Shown in pieces: positions 27,001 to 35,921 of a stretch of 54,185 nucleotides of DNA. The DNA comes from Chloroflexi bacterium OLB13 (GTDB taxonomy: Bacteria > Chloroflexota > Anaerolineae > Aggregatilineales > Phototrophicaceae). How positions within the stretch are numbered: the first letter of the stretch is position 1; every line of letters starts with the position of its first letter. The notes below the pieces were generated by a model. That model worked only from the letters and a program-made list of their open reading frames with translations, searched no databases and was not told where the DNA came from. The stretch spans positions 1 to 54,185 of the forward strand of contig JZRA01000115.1 of NCBI GenBank assembly GCA_001567485.1, read 5' to 3'. The position numbers and the translations under genes are program-made.

Positions 27001-28125
27001 GGTTGCGAACGGAATCGCCGGGGGGGAAGCGATATCGCCGCCACGGTTCCAGATGTGCATGAAGTAGAACGTGCCGTCTGCGCCCAACTGCGCTTGATCG
27101 GCGCGTGATTTCCAGTTGTCGAACGCGGCGGTCGGCACAGCGTCGGCGAGCGTGACGGTGATCGCGCCGCCGGCGGCCTCGTCGGACGGGTCGACGGCTG
27201 TGATACGCGAGAGATGGCCGGCCAGTCCCGCCGTCTTCTCACCGTTGGGCAGCACCGCCGCCCACGGCAGAATTTCGATCACCTGCCCGACCACCGGCAT
27301 GCTGTAGGTGTCGCGCGGCGGTGTGATGAGCGTGACCTGCGTGCGGTCGGCCGACAGTGACACGCGGTACAGCGGCGATGCGTTGTCGTATCCCCACGTC
27401 AAGTGACCAGCGTCGACCAACTGCACGCGGATCGCCTGATTCTCTGCGCCGAGGTAGCCACCGGCGATAGGCGGTTCGCACAGGTCGTCGTCGACGCCGG
27501 TGTTGGTGTAGGTCACCTTAAGCCGGGTGTTGACCGTCACGCGGTAGTCGGGGCCGAGAGTGCCGAAGCCGCCTGCGGCCAAGTGGCTCTGCAACAGCTC
27601 GCGCGCCTGCTCGCAGTTGACCGCCGACACGTCGGGGATCACATGCACACGCTGGAAGCGTCTGCTGCGCGCGGTCGTGTCCGGGCCGCCCAGCGCCGGG
27701 TCGAGCAGTTCGGAGTCTTCGACGGCGGTGACGGGGGCCTCGTACGCCTCGATGAACACCAGATCACGCCGCTGCGTGTTGGCCGCTGGCGCGCTGACGT
27801 CAACCGTCTGCAAGCGGTCGGACTGCAGCCGGAACGTTTGCGCGGCTTCCAGCTCAAGCCGCAGACCGCCGAGGTACAGCGTGCCGTCAAGGATATCGAA
27901 GTCGATATTGCCGCCTGTTTGCCGGGCGTTCTCGACGCGGAAACCGTCGTCCGGCGAGCCATACGGCCCGATCACGTCGATGCGCTCGCGCCGGCGCTCC
28001 TCGACGTTGATCGACTCGTCCTCGTTGAAGTCGGAGTCAGTCAGGACACGCCCCTGCTGCATCCATGTGCCGGTGTAATGCTTGCGCGGGTCGAACGTCC
28101 ACCGCGATGTATCTTTGCTACCCAT
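24049..28125 (-). CDS. Large DUF6519 / right-handed beta-helix tail-fibre-like protein of the eCIS
   Basis: This is a 1358-residue protein. The N-terminus (RWTFDPRKHYTGTWMQQG, VLTDSDFNE) is the DUF6519 pattern found on phage-tail-associated proteins and spans roughly 1-450. A pectate-lyase-like right-handed beta-helix follows (repeating strands such as GGFTVENVHVM, GVTLRRCTVRML, NVLIEECDVQV), with an Asp/Pro-rich spacer near 630-650 and an inserted carboxypeptidase-regulatory-like domain near 750-800. Unusually for a fibre, there are three strongly hydrophobic stretches at about 653-674 (NLVYLVYFVNLMWGLYTFF), 878-903 and the extreme C-terminus (VASFIMLILLDVSAKMML). Its position after the baseplate genes suggests a baseplate-attached fibre or anchor. 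AGGGGGAAACGCC precedes the ATG. Confidence 0.82.
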   Translation of the reverse strand: MGSKDTSRWTFDPRKHYTGTWMQQGRVLTDSDFNEDESINVEERRRERIDVIGPYGSPDDGFRVENARQTGGNIDFDILDGTLYLGGLRLELEAAQTFRLQSDRLQTVDVSAPAANTQRRDLVFIEAYEAPVTAVEDSELLDPALGGPDTTARSRRFQRVHVIPDVSAVNCEQARELLQSHLAAGGFGTLGPDYRVTVNTRLKVTYTNTGVDDDLCEPPIAGGYLGAENQAIRVQLVDAGHLTWGYDNASPLYRVSLSADRTQVTLITPPRDTYSMPVVGQVIEILPWAAVLPNGEKTAGLAGHLSRITAVDPSDEAAGGAITVTLADAVPTAAFDNWKSRADQAQLGADGTFYFMHIWNRGGDIASPPAIPFATNTALTLGTTGIQVTITGSDRVPTDYWIIGARPETPDQVYPWRLEDDAPPHGVTRFIAPLGIVLWRADGSVSESDCRPPFRPLVSQDGCCTYTVGDGSTSDGDFNDIETALERLGDEGGEICLLPGIHRADIRLFNRSGVSISGCGHRSKLIPLQSDVPIAAADCSGIGLYNFDVISVDGTAILAERIGGFTVENVHVMAGVVGIDVDDSAGVTLRRCTVRMLDKEGGDVGIYAQGDNVLIEECDVQVIPAGTLPEIPDDQQDPDRDPVDPTDPCADPEQFYLNLVYLVYFVNLMWGLYTFFKPPKNPYVTLGGIQIGSGSETVTARRNLIVGGAGNGITLGSDVGDVDLDDPGPPRDEFPPVTVSHNADQVRGTVLGEDDQKPVGSMTIFFTDAAGNVFDFPVAASGDFFGKLPPGDYTVTVSDDGYGVTGIEPVADGAYFVFVRERAVDGPPRGGDDLLAFIHDVLLEENRIANMGFSGIGAPRFTTSDTARLRELLREMGGRSDLAMLLIVYLLTGTITGFVVNLVIYRNTITRCLLNVELSKVDQFAIERALAGISLALCDGVSIVENAVENCGSQIEIPACGIFISFSVDATIRENHVLNNAGDTRAALVTSDFAADRAAAGVDQPAFTHRKQTYNRYRKDVAAGNFTLNAVDTEEIEFQRGPRAGILLPICLSANAFAGGARKAQASLAGQGLTAAATGRHAARIDGNYVVQPIGKALFIGAAGSLSITDNQLISDHALPREIDARAGGLSGVLAASMVIGEIDLFASNVMAVNLAPGGYAPDLLAIIKSTFDDKNTPLEAIPIPLGFPDGNVLFAGNQVKQGDSGARGTIVSVFSMDDVNFVDNQIEVLNGAAIASTAVIFSMTGRTANNRMKEPMIAALQAGPPGTVNRTGNRFSLVQIGFMAGGMFNNQGHYCFALWIADPSNAAEVGNFTLLSAYLKCRDGIIETLPPVASFIMLILLDVSAKMMLRLSKGSES

Positions 28126-28173
28126 GGCGTTTCCCCCTGACTAAACCGTCTCGCTCCAACCATTGAGCGCCGT

Positions 28174-30396
28174 TCATGTTTGGATCACCGTGACCGGCGC
28201 CAACCCGAACGGCATATACTCGGCTATCTTGGCGTTCAGGCCGTCGCGCTTGAACGGCGCGCCGACCCGATTGAACACGCCCATCTCCGCGCCATTTTCG
28301 CCGCCACGGGCGACGCCGTCCGGCGCGGTCTCGCGCAGCATGACGTATCCGGGCTGGCCGTATTCGTCCGAGACGAACAGCGCCTTGACCGTCCCGGCGT
28401 CCAGCTCGAACCATTCGTAGGGCTTGGGCAGGCGGCTCCCCGGCGGCGCGGCGCTGAAGCGGAAGCACCCGTCCTGCGTATCGGTGACGTCAACCGGCGG
28501 CCCGGCGATCAGGCAGTCGGTGGCGTACAGGCGCAGCACGTCGACCCTGCCCAGCACGGTCGTGCGCGCCATGTCGACCACGCCGACGCCGATCTCCAGC
28601 GCCTTGTCGGCCGGGCGGGTGGCCTGCACGATGCTGTCGCGAATCACGAGATGTTCGACCGCGCCCGTGCCGTCCAAGCGGATCGGCCCAGTCACGCACG
28701 AGTCGAGGATCAGCCGTTCAACAAAGCCGCGAATCACCAGCGTCACCGGCGGAACCTCAGCGCCATCGGCATCCAAGCCGCCCGGATCGAGCGTGCAGTA
28801 GCGCAGGCACACCGTCTCGTAGTCGCCTTCGAGGACGACCGACCGCGCGCTGGTCTGCGCGCCGATCCACAATCCTTCGAGCGTGAGCGATGCGTCTGGC
28901 TGCGGCGGCGCGGGTGGCGCGGCGGTGAGACGCCACGTCGTCGTGAGGCGCAGGTACGGTCGTTCGCTGTCCGCCGCGGCAATCGTCAGGCCGGTGATCG
29001 CGCCGACGTTGCCGATCGGCGAGTAGGTGCGGCTGTCGTCAATACGCGCCACGCCTTGCGACGGGATGCCGGCCAGGGCCCCACCGCCGGAGAATTGGGC
29101 ATCCGGCGGGGTTGTGAAGCGCCGCGTGAAGCCCGTCGCGCCGACCGGCATGTACACGCCGGTGTGATAATTCACCAGCACGCTGGCCGGCGCGGGATCG
29201 TACACCAGCAGCCGGCCGCGCTCCGGGTCGATCAACGCGCGTTTGTGCAGCGGGAACGCCTCCCAAATCGACAGATTCGCGCCAGCCACCTGTTCGTTGG
29301 GCAGCGGGCCGGGCGCGCCGTCAAGCATCACGCTGACCGCGTTGGGCAGAAGCTGCGATTTGCCGCAGTCGTCCAGCGCGGTGAGGCGCAGGATGCCTTG
29401 AAACACGTTGGCGCTGAGGAGTTCCACGGATGTCGGCAGCATCGACAGGCGCGTGCGCAGGTCGGACTCGCGCAGGAACCGGATGCCCGCCAGCGTCGTC
29501 AGATCGTCCGCCGCGCCAGCCGTCATGCCGATGTCGCTCACCAACTGCGCGCCGTGTTCAAGCTTGACCTCGAACTGCGCATCGGAGAGCAAGCGGCACG
29601 GGATCGGCGCGGGCAGTTCGTACTCGCGCGCGGTACGCCACGTGTCGCCGTGATCGGGGCGCGTGCGCGGCGCATACAGCGGGATGTCGCGGCCGCTGGG
29701 GTCAAAGGTATACGCGGCGCCGGCCGGGGCGGCGTGTGGTTTCGGCTCGACGCCGGTCAGTTCCACCGCGCCGAGGCGATACAGGTGGAACACCAGCTTG
29801 GGGATGCCATACGGACGCGCGCGCCGGATATCGGGCGTGTGGAAGTACTCGTCAAATGGCCCACCGGCAAGCGCGGATCCATCGGCGCGGCGCAGGTCAG
29901 CGAGGCCGCCCGGCGGTGTGGCAGTCAGGCGGCCCCGTGGTGTCGGCGGCAGATCGAGGTTATGGAACGTGCGGCCCAGCGTCTTGAAGCCCTCGACCAC
30001 AACGCCTTCCCAACCGGTGATGTCGGCGATCAGCTCTTCCAGCACGCGCAGGGTGCCAGCGCGGCGGCGGTAGTAGATCGTTTTGGCGACGTCGATGCGC
30101 TGGCCGCGCGGGTTGTACGGGCTGAGCAGGCGCGTGCCGACCAGATCGCCGATATACGGCACGGCCCACAAACTGCACATCTCGATGAAGAAATCTTCCC
30201 ACAGCCGGTCTTGGTCGCGCCGAAGCGTGACGGCCTGCCGCGCCCACGTCTCGACCAGCGCGCGCAGCACGCCGGGCTGAATGGCGGTGCCGTCCTCGTG
30301 GCGGTAAACCTCAGGGATCATCGCCCAAATCTTCTCGGTGAAATACGCCAGATAGCCGTCATCGACCGGAGGGGCGGTTTCGAGCAGGTCTGCCAT
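28174..30396 (-). CDS. Baseplate/tail protein, tail-P2-I-like N-terminus
   Basis: This is a 740-residue protein. The first about 150 residues (YFTEKIWAMIPEVYRHEDG, LRRDQDRLWEDFFIEMCS, WAVPYIGDLVGTRLLSPY, YYRRRAGTLRVLEELIADIT) match the tail-protein-I type found downstream of baseplate-J genes in phages and eCIS, where it links fibres to the wedge. The rest is beta-rich, and residues about 480-690 repeat a strand pattern (LEGLWIGAQTSARSVVLEGD, LVIRGFVERLILDSCV, EHLVIRDSIVQA) suggestive of a short beta-helix. It starts 16 bases after baseplate-J 2. The position in the complex is by analogy. Confidence 0.82.
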   Translation of the reverse strand: MADLLETAPPVDDGYLAYFTEKIWAMIPEVYRHEDGTAIQPGVLRALVETWARQAVTLRRDQDRLWEDFFIEMCSLWAVPYIGDLVGTRLLSPYNPRGQRIDVAKTIYYRRRAGTLRVLEELIADITGWEGVVVEGFKTLGRTFHNLDLPPTPRGRLTATPPGGLADLRRADGSALAGGPFDEYFHTPDIRRARPYGIPKLVFHLYRLGAVELTGVEPKPHAAPAGAAYTFDPSGRDIPLYAPRTRPDHGDTWRTAREYELPAPIPCRLLSDAQFEVKLEHGAQLVSDIGMTAGAADDLTTLAGIRFLRESDLRTRLSMLPTSVELLSANVFQGILRLTALDDCGKSQLLPNAVSVMLDGAPGPLPNEQVAGANLSIWEAFPLHKRALIDPERGRLLVYDPAPASVLVNYHTGVYMPVGATGFTRRFTTPPDAQFSGGGALAGIPSQGVARIDDSRTYSPIGNVGAITGLTIAAADSERPYLRLTTTWRLTAAPPAPPQPDASLTLEGLWIGAQTSARSVVLEGDYETVCLRYCTLDPGGLDADGAEVPPVTLVIRGFVERLILDSCVTGPIRLDGTGAVEHLVIRDSIVQATRPADKALEIGVGVVDMARTTVLGRVDVLRLYATDCLIAGPPVDVTDTQDGCFRFSAAPPGSRLPKPYEWFELDAGTVKALFVSDEYGQPGYVMLRETAPDGVARGGENGAEMGVFNRVGAPFKRDGLNAKIAEYMPFGLAPVTVIQT

Positions 30397-30412
30397 CGTG
30401 TCTCTCCCTTCC

Positions 30413-32803
30413 TCAGCCTTCGGGCTGTGCGCTGGCGGTGATCGTGAACACGAAGTACGTGCCTTCGGCGGCGGTGATCCCCGCGCTGACGAACGGCGCG
30501 CCGTTGAGCGTGACGACCGTCGGCGCGATCACGCCTTCGACCGCCGCCGCCAGCGCCATCACCTTACTGCGGATCAATGGCGCGCCGATGCCGAGCGCCG
30601 CCGGCGCGAACGCGTCGCTCAACGCCGCTTCGACATCACCGGCCACGTCGTCGGCGACATAGCGCGCATCCGTTATCACGCCGATGGTCAGCGCAAAGGA
30701 GACAGCCGTCGCCGGCGCGACCTCGAACGGCACGCCCTCAGCCGACACCGCGACGAGCCGGTCTTTGATCGGCGCGGCGAGGTTGGCGTCTCCGATGTAC
30801 CACAGCTTGACGACCGGCCTTTGCTGCGTGCCACTCCAGCGCCATTCGGCTTTGGCGGCGGTCACGCCGCTGGTGTTGGCGGCGACCGCCTCGTAATCCA
30901 GCAGTGAGACGGCCCGCCCAAGCATCAACGCCGAGCGCGGCGCATAAGTCTTGATGGCGTCCTCGTCCTCGGCATCCGCGCCGCCGAACGCGGCCAACGG
31001 GTTGACCAACGCCGTCACGCCTTTGATCGGCGTCACCATCTGCGTGACCATGCCGGCGGGCGGAGCCGCCGCGCCCGCGCCGTAGCGATAATCGGCGGTG
31101 ATGACCGCGCCGGTCGGCAGGCGTTGGCCGCGCGCCCCATCGCCGAACGTCACCCACGAGTCGCCTTCGTCGTCTTGGCGGATGATGTACACCGCTTCGT
31201 CGGCCTCGCGCCCGTAGAAGCGCGGGACTTCCGTCCACAGCACGCCGTCGACGCGCACCGTGAGCGTGCTTTGCACGCCGGACTCACTCTCGGCGCTGGC
31301 GGCCGTGACGTAGGTCAACGGCTTCTTCTTGAGCTTGAACGATTGATTGGGCGTGCTGCCATTGCCCGTACCGAGGATTTCGCCGGTCACGACCTCGCCG
31401 CGAGTCGCCCGCACGAGCGCGCCGTAAACCGTGACCGGCGGGACGAACGGGCCATCCCACGCGCTGGAGTCGGAGAGAGTCAGTGTGCCGTCTGTGAACA
31501 GCGCCCCATCGGCGCTGACAGCGTCCTCGTTCAGGTCGCGCAGCAGGAAGCGGTCGGGTTCGTAGGACGAATCGACGGCCTCGACCTTCTCGCGCACTTT
31601 GAGCACGTCGTCCGCTTCGATCGCCGGCGCGGCTTCACCGATGGGTGCGCCAGCGGCGGCCATGCCGTAATACAGCGTGAAGTCGGCGTATGTCCACCAC
31701 GCCCAGTCCGCATTGTCCTCCGGCGCACGGCGGGCGGCGTTGTCCCAATAGGTGTCGAACGTGATCGTTGTCACCGGCGTGGTGACGGCGGGGATCGTGG
31801 TGGTGGTCGTCGTGCTGCCTTGCGTCGACGTGATCGTCTTGGCGGACTGCACGATGCGGTTGTAGGTGCTGACGGTCTGCGCCTTGAACCAGCGCAGGTG
31901 ATCGCCTTTGCGCAGCAGCACCAGATCGCCCGTCTTGATCGGCTTAACCAACGCGTCGAGGATGACCTCGTTGTAGCGGTAGCCGATGCCGCCGAAGTAA
32001 TCCGACCCGACCGAGATCACGAAGGCCGTGCCAGTCGGGCGCAGCAGGCTCATTGCGCTGTAGGCTGTGCCGCCGGTGAGCTTGAGCGAATCCTTGAACG
32101 CCACCTTGGTGATCGCGTTACCGGCCGGATCCTCCGTGTTCTCGACGCTGGCGACCAGCGCGGCGGCGTGGGTCGAGCCGCTTTTCAGCACGGCCGCGTC
32201 GTCAGCCTTGACGGTGATGCTGCCGCGCTTGAACGTGAGAGTCTGAGGTGTCACGCTGCCGCCGCCGGGCAGGGTCGCGCGGGGCTGCGGCGTGAGCGTG
32301 AACTTGGCGCGCAGTGGATGCACCGTCACCGGGTCGATGGCGGTGAAGACCTGCGGCTTCTCGCCCTCGAACGCGCCGGAACGAAAGGCGGTATCAGCCG
32401 GGATCGTGACCGGCTTGCGGCCTTCGAGCGACAGCGCCAGATCGACCAGCGCGGCCACGGCCGGGCGCGGAAGGTAGCCGATCAGACGGGTCAGGCGGCG
32501 GACGGCGCTCAAGCGGCGGGCGGTGCGCAGATACGCCTCTCCGGCATATAGGCCGTCGTAAAAGGCCAGCACGTCGCACACGTAGGCCCACATCTCAAGC
32601 AGCATGACTCCGAAATCGGCGGCATCACGCCCGCGCCAACCGGCCGACGCCAGTGCGACCTGCGCAGAGGCGTCCTCCAGCAAGCCAGCGCGAAAAGCCG
32701 GAAAGATGCCGATCTGACGCGGAAGCGTGTCCAGCCCCGGCGCGATATCGAGTGCCGCCGGGTCTTGCGGCCGGCCGGGCTGACGGGTATCGTTTGCGCT
32801 CAT
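30413..32803 (-). CDS. Baseplate J-like wedge protein 2 (Afp12-like position)
   Basis: This is a 796-residue protein. N-terminal helices (QVALASAGWRGRDAADFGVMLLEMWAYVCDVLAFYDGLYAGEAYL, about 46-91) and a C-terminal baseplate-J domain (SWVTFGDGARGQRLPTGAVI at about 556-575, LGRAVSLLDYEAVAANTSGV at about 644-663) identify it. Baseplate-J proteins build the wedges around the hub and pass the contraction signal to the sheath. A Thr/Ser-rich stretch near 330-345 is probably a loop. Its ATG overlaps the stop of baseplate-J 1 by four bases (32800-32803), so wedge subunits are likely made in fixed ratio. Confidence 0.88.
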   Translation of the reverse strand: MSANDTRQPGRPQDPAALDIAPGLDTLPRQIGIFPAFRAGLLEDASAQVALASAGWRGRDAADFGVMLLEMWAYVCDVLAFYDGLYAGEAYLRTARRLSAVRRLTRLIGYLPRPAVAALVDLALSLEGRKPVTIPADTAFRSGAFEGEKPQVFTAIDPVTVHPLRAKFTLTPQPRATLPGGGSVTPQTLTFKRGSITVKADDAAVLKSGSTHAAALVASVENTEDPAGNAITKVAFKDSLKLTGGTAYSAMSLLRPTGTAFVISVGSDYFGGIGYRYNEVILDALVKPIKTGDLVLLRKGDHLRWFKAQTVSTYNRIVQSAKTITSTQGSTTTTTTIPAVTTPVTTITFDTYWDNAARRAPEDNADWAWWTYADFTLYYGMAAAGAPIGEAAPAIEADDVLKVREKVEAVDSSYEPDRFLLRDLNEDAVSADGALFTDGTLTLSDSSAWDGPFVPPVTVYGALVRATRGEVVTGEILGTGNGSTPNQSFKLKKKPLTYVTAASAESESGVQSTLTVRVDGVLWTEVPRFYGREADEAVYIIRQDDEGDSWVTFGDGARGQRLPTGAVITADYRYGAGAAAPPAGMVTQMVTPIKGVTALVNPLAAFGGADAEDEDAIKTYAPRSALMLGRAVSLLDYEAVAANTSGVTAAKAEWRWSGTQQRPVVKLWYIGDANLAAPIKDRLVAVSAEGVPFEVAPATAVSFALTIGVITDARYVADDVAGDVEAALSDAFAPAALGIGAPLIRSKVMALAAAVEGVIAPTVVTLNGAPFVSAGITAAEGTYFVFTITASAQPEG

Positions 32804-35181
32804 GCTCCACCCCTTACGCTGACGCGCAGCGTGCCGCGCTCAGGATAGAGCGCGTCGTGCTGCACCCGGATGATGGTGTCGATACCGGGATCGTAGTACG
32901 TCGACGCCGGCGCGAACTCCTGCCAGTCGAACCAGCCGCGACGGCGGTATTCAATCGACTCGACGGCACGCACGCCGGGGACGGCCGCAATCGCTGCTTC
33001 CAGCGCGCCACGGTACAGCCGTGTGCCGAAGGTGAAGTTGTCCGGCGAGAAGAATCCCCCGCCGCCCACCAGCGCGTCGATTACGTCCTCTTTGACCGCG
33101 CCGGCATACGACGACGGCTCGGCACACACCTCGACCTCGATATCGATATCGGCGTAACGGGCCGGGCGGCGCTGCGCGTCTTGGCCGGCTTGGCGGAAGC
33201 GGTCGATCTGCGCGTCCATGTCGGCGATCTGGGCGGGGGTGAGGTCGACTGCGCCGAATAGGTCGGCGGAGACGAAAATCGTGCGCCAACTCCCCGTCCA
33301 GCGCATTGACGCGCCGGCGTTCTGCACCCAGTCGAGGCGTTCGACGGCCTCGGCGTAGTCCTCCGGCTTGACGGCGCGGTGCGCGATGCGGAACGCCTCC
33401 GGCGCGTTGGCGCGGATCGACCCGGCAGTCTCCGGCGGCAGCGCGCCGGTCGCGGCGACCGGGTTGGTCACAGCCTGTATGAACGACGGCGCGCCGTCCG
33501 CACGGGTGAGGACATGGCGCGGCAGGTTGTCGCTGGTGTTGAGCCGGTAGATAGCGACGAACACCGAATTGTCGGGCGGGATCATGCCGAACTCGCCGTC
33601 GCCGAAACGGATCGTATAGCCGCCGGCCGCCAGATAATCCTCGTGGACGGACTCTCCGCCCGATACCGGATAACCGACCACGCGGCCCCACATGCCGTCT
33701 TCGAGGGTGAAGTGCTGATCGAACCGGGTGGACGACGCCGTGCCGAGCAGCGACAGCCGCCACTCCCACTCCTCCGTCCAGATCGGCTCCCAGCTCCCGC
33801 CGACGTTCTGGGCGCGGTACAGGCGCACCTCGGCGCGCAGGCTGCCCACGTCGGCGTCGAACACGTGCGCCACGCCGAACTCGTCGGTACCGGGCAGGCT
33901 GAAGCGGTAGATCGGGATGCCGTCCGGGCCGCGCCGCACGATGGCGTGCTCGGCCGGGGCTTCGGGGTCTTCCGGCGTGCCGATGCTGAAGGCGATCTGA
34001 CGGGTCGCGCCGGCCGTCGCCGGGACGATATTGCCGCGCACCTCCAGCGCCGTCTTGTCGAGGCGGTAGGGCGTCGGCTCGTCCCACGTCAGCCGGCAGA
34101 TCGGGTCGCCGGTCAGCGGGTCGGTGTCGTCCACGGCGCTTTGCAAATGCACCAGCACACGTTGAGCCGGGTCGGACGCGTCAGCGGGGTTGGTCGCCAG
34201 CAGAATCAGCCGTCCGCCGCTGATGGGCGGGAAGGCCGCCGCGCCCGCCCCGGCGACAGCCAACTCGGTCGATCCAGCCGATAGCTCAACGTCGTCCTCG
34301 TCCCAGAAGTACGGCAGGAAGCGGTTACGCGCCGAATCGACGGTGTAACCGGCGCTTGTGTCGAACAGGCCGGCGCCGACCTCGAACGTGAACACGCCAT
34401 CCGCGTCGCTCACCGGCGTGCCGGTCGGGACGACGCCGTTCTCGCCGGGATTGCATGTGATATCGAGGAGCGTGCTGGCTGATTGGCCGTCGAACGGCTC
34501 GTAGTCGACGAGACGGGCAAGCTGGCGCAGTGAACGCCGCTGCGAGGCCGTCGCCAAGTACGCCTCGCGCGAGATCGCGTCCTGACTGTAGGCAAGCTCA
34601 TCGCCGAGCGCCGCCATGACCTCGACCAGCATCACGCCGACGTCGGCCTCAAGCCGGTCGAGCCACTGCGGGTAACGCTGTGACGCGTAATCGAGCAGCG
34701 CCTGCCGGAAGGTATGGAAGTCGCGCGCGGAATAGTCGACCGGGAAGTCGACGTAGGTTTCGGGCAGCGGCAGCGGGTCATCCGGCTCACAATCGAGGCC
34801 GGTCTCGCAGTTGGCCTGAAAGCTGAAGACCTTGCTGCTGAAGAACGGGTCGATGCGCGACGGTGCTGCCGGGTCGGTGAGGGTCAGGCGGTGCGGCGCG
34901 AACGAGGCGGGCCGCACGACATCGAGCCGCATGACCGTGCGTCCGTCGACCACCGCCCACGATACCGACGTAATGATGACGTCCGGCACGTTGGCGTCGC
35001 GCACGTTCTCGATGCGCACGGCGCTTCGTGGGAGGCTTCCCGGCAGCGGCACGTCGAGCGTCTCCGGCGCGCGCAGGAAGAACACGTCGAGCCGGTCTTG
35101 CGATGCGTAGACGTACACGAAGTCGATGCCCGTCAGCGCGGACTGGTTCAGCAGCAGTTGAAGGCGGTCTTCGGCGCTCAT
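32800..35181 (-). CDS. Baseplate J-like wedge protein 1 (Afp11-like)
   Basis: This is a 793-residue protein. DYSARDFHTFRQALLDYASQRYPQW near 150-175 and the LVEVMAALGDELAYSQDAISREAYL helix near 190-215 are the usual N-terminal marks of large baseplate-J proteins. The J domain proper lies near 530-640 (YTIRFGDGEFGMIPPDNSVF, RIAHRAVKPEDYAEAVERLDWV). The C-terminus carries the wedge-ring fold. It is coupled on both sides by ATGA overlaps, to gp25 (35178-35181) and to baseplate-J 2 (32800-32803). Confidence 0.9.
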   Translation of the reverse strand: MSAEDRLQLLLNQSALTGIDFVYVYASQDRLDVFFLRAPETLDVPLPGSLPRSAVRIENVRDANVPDVIITSVSWAVVDGRTVMRLDVVRPASFAPHRLTLTDPAAPSRIDPFFSSKVFSFQANCETGLDCEPDDPLPLPETYVDFPVDYSARDFHTFRQALLDYASQRYPQWLDRLEADVGVMLVEVMAALGDELAYSQDAISREAYLATASQRRSLRQLARLVDYEPFDGQSASTLLDITCNPGENGVVPTGTPVSDADGVFTFEVGAGLFDTSAGYTVDSARNRFLPYFWDEDDVELSAGSTELAVAGAGAAAFPPISGGRLILLATNPADASDPAQRVLVHLQSAVDDTDPLTGDPICRLTWDEPTPYRLDKTALEVRGNIVPATAGATRQIAFSIGTPEDPEAPAEHAIVRRGPDGIPIYRFSLPGTDEFGVAHVFDADVGSLRAEVRLYRAQNVGGSWEPIWTEEWEWRLSLLGTASSTRFDQHFTLEDGMWGRVVGYPVSGGESVHEDYLAAGGYTIRFGDGEFGMIPPDNSVFVAIYRLNTSDNLPRHVLTRADGAPSFIQAVTNPVAATGALPPETAGSIRANAPEAFRIAHRAVKPEDYAEAVERLDWVQNAGASMRWTGSWRTIFVSADLFGAVDLTPAQIADMDAQIDRFRQAGQDAQRRPARYADIDIEVEVCAEPSSYAGAVKEDVIDALVGGGGFFSPDNFTFGTRLYRGALEAAIAAVPGVRAVESIEYRRRGWFDWQEFAPASTYYDPGIDTIIRVQHDALYPERGTLRVSVRGGA

Positions 35182-35555
35182 CGCGTCACCTCAAGGTTCA
35201 GGATACGGCGTTCGAGGCGGGCTTTCAGCACGTAGCTGACCGTCACGCTGAGCGTCGACTCGTACACCTGCACTTCGACCGCGCCGACCTCGATCACCGT
35301 GCCAAGCCATCGGGTCAGCGCCTGATACACCGTGACCTGCGTCAAGCTGGCAATGGTCGGGTCGTTGGGCGCGAACACCATGCGCCGCAGCCCGCAGCCG
35401 AAGTCCGGGCGGTGGGCGCGCTCGCCGGGGCTGGTGAGCAGCACCTGCTTAATCATCTGCTCAACGTGCGCGGCGTAGCCGGTCTCGACGGTGATGCGGC
35501 CGAGCGCCGTGTCGACGCTGACCGGATAGCGGATGCTGTGGATGGGTTCTGCCAT
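35178..35555 (-). CDS. GPW/gp25-family baseplate wedge protein (Afp9-like)
   Basis: This 125-residue protein matches gp25: residues 25-80 read ETGYAAHVEQMIKQVLLTSPG, then ERAHRPDFGCGLRRMVFAPND, the lysozyme-like fold signature with the conserved RPDFGCGL core. gp25 joins the hub to the sheath-starting ring. Its ATG follows a good GCAGGAGGG site; its stop overlaps the start of baseplate-J 1. Confidence 0.93.
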   Translation of the reverse strand: MAEPIHSIRYPVSVDTALGRITVETGYAAHVEQMIKQVLLTSPGERAHRPDFGCGLRRMVFAPNDPTIASLTQVTVYQALTRWLGTVIEVGAVEVQVYESTLSVTVSYVLKARLERRILNLEVTR

Positions 35556-35571
35556 GCGGCCCTCCTGCCGT

Positions 35572-35919
35572 CTACTGACTGCTGGCTTTCTGCTGCGTGT
35601 TGGCGACTGTCACCGCGCCTTGCGGGATGCCGGTGGCGCTGAAGCACAGGCCGACGCTGCTTTCGCTGAGCGTGGGCGTGCTGTTGACCTTGACGCGCAG
35701 GTCAGACACGACCCACTGCACGGTAAGGCATGGGCTGGGCACCGTCCCCGACGGCGCGGGGATTTGGAACGGACAGCCGGAAATCGTGAACACGTCGGCG
35801 ATGGTCAGGACATGCGCGCCGCTGCCCGCCGTGACGCGCTGGCTGGTGCTGGTCGCCGTGACCGTTCCGCCGTGCGGACACTGGAGCGTCGATTGAGTCG
35901 TGAGCAGTTTGCCGGCCAT
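35572..35919 (-). CDS. PAAR-like spike-tip protein
   Basis: This is a 115-residue protein with the CPHGG motif (C14, H16) and further cysteines C49 (SGCPF), C64 (SPCLTVQW) and C92 (GLCFSATG), the arrangement of PAAR-like/DUF4280-type tip proteins of contractile systems, where His/Cys ligands bind a metal at the spike point. The start at 35919 lies 2 bases past the stop of the OB-fold spike gene, which fits physical contact between the products. Confidence 0.85.
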   Translation of the reverse strand: MAGKLLTTQSTLQCPHGGTVTATSTSQRVTAGSGAHVLTIADVFTISGCPFQIPAPSGTVPSPCLTVQWVVSDLRVKVNSTPTLSESSVGLCFSATGIPQGAVTVANTQQKASSQ

Positions 35920-35921
35920 CG

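Noticed and set aside
24775..27108. Long plus-strand open frame opposite the fibre-like gene
   Set aside because: A shadow of the GC-rich minus-strand gene: Arg/Asp/Val/Ala-rich translation with no domain and no ribosome site.
28180..30441. Long plus-strand open frame opposite the tail-P2-I-like gene
   Set aside because: An antisense frame of codon-biased DNA with random-looking Arg/His/Ala-rich content; the minus-strand frame has clear homology.
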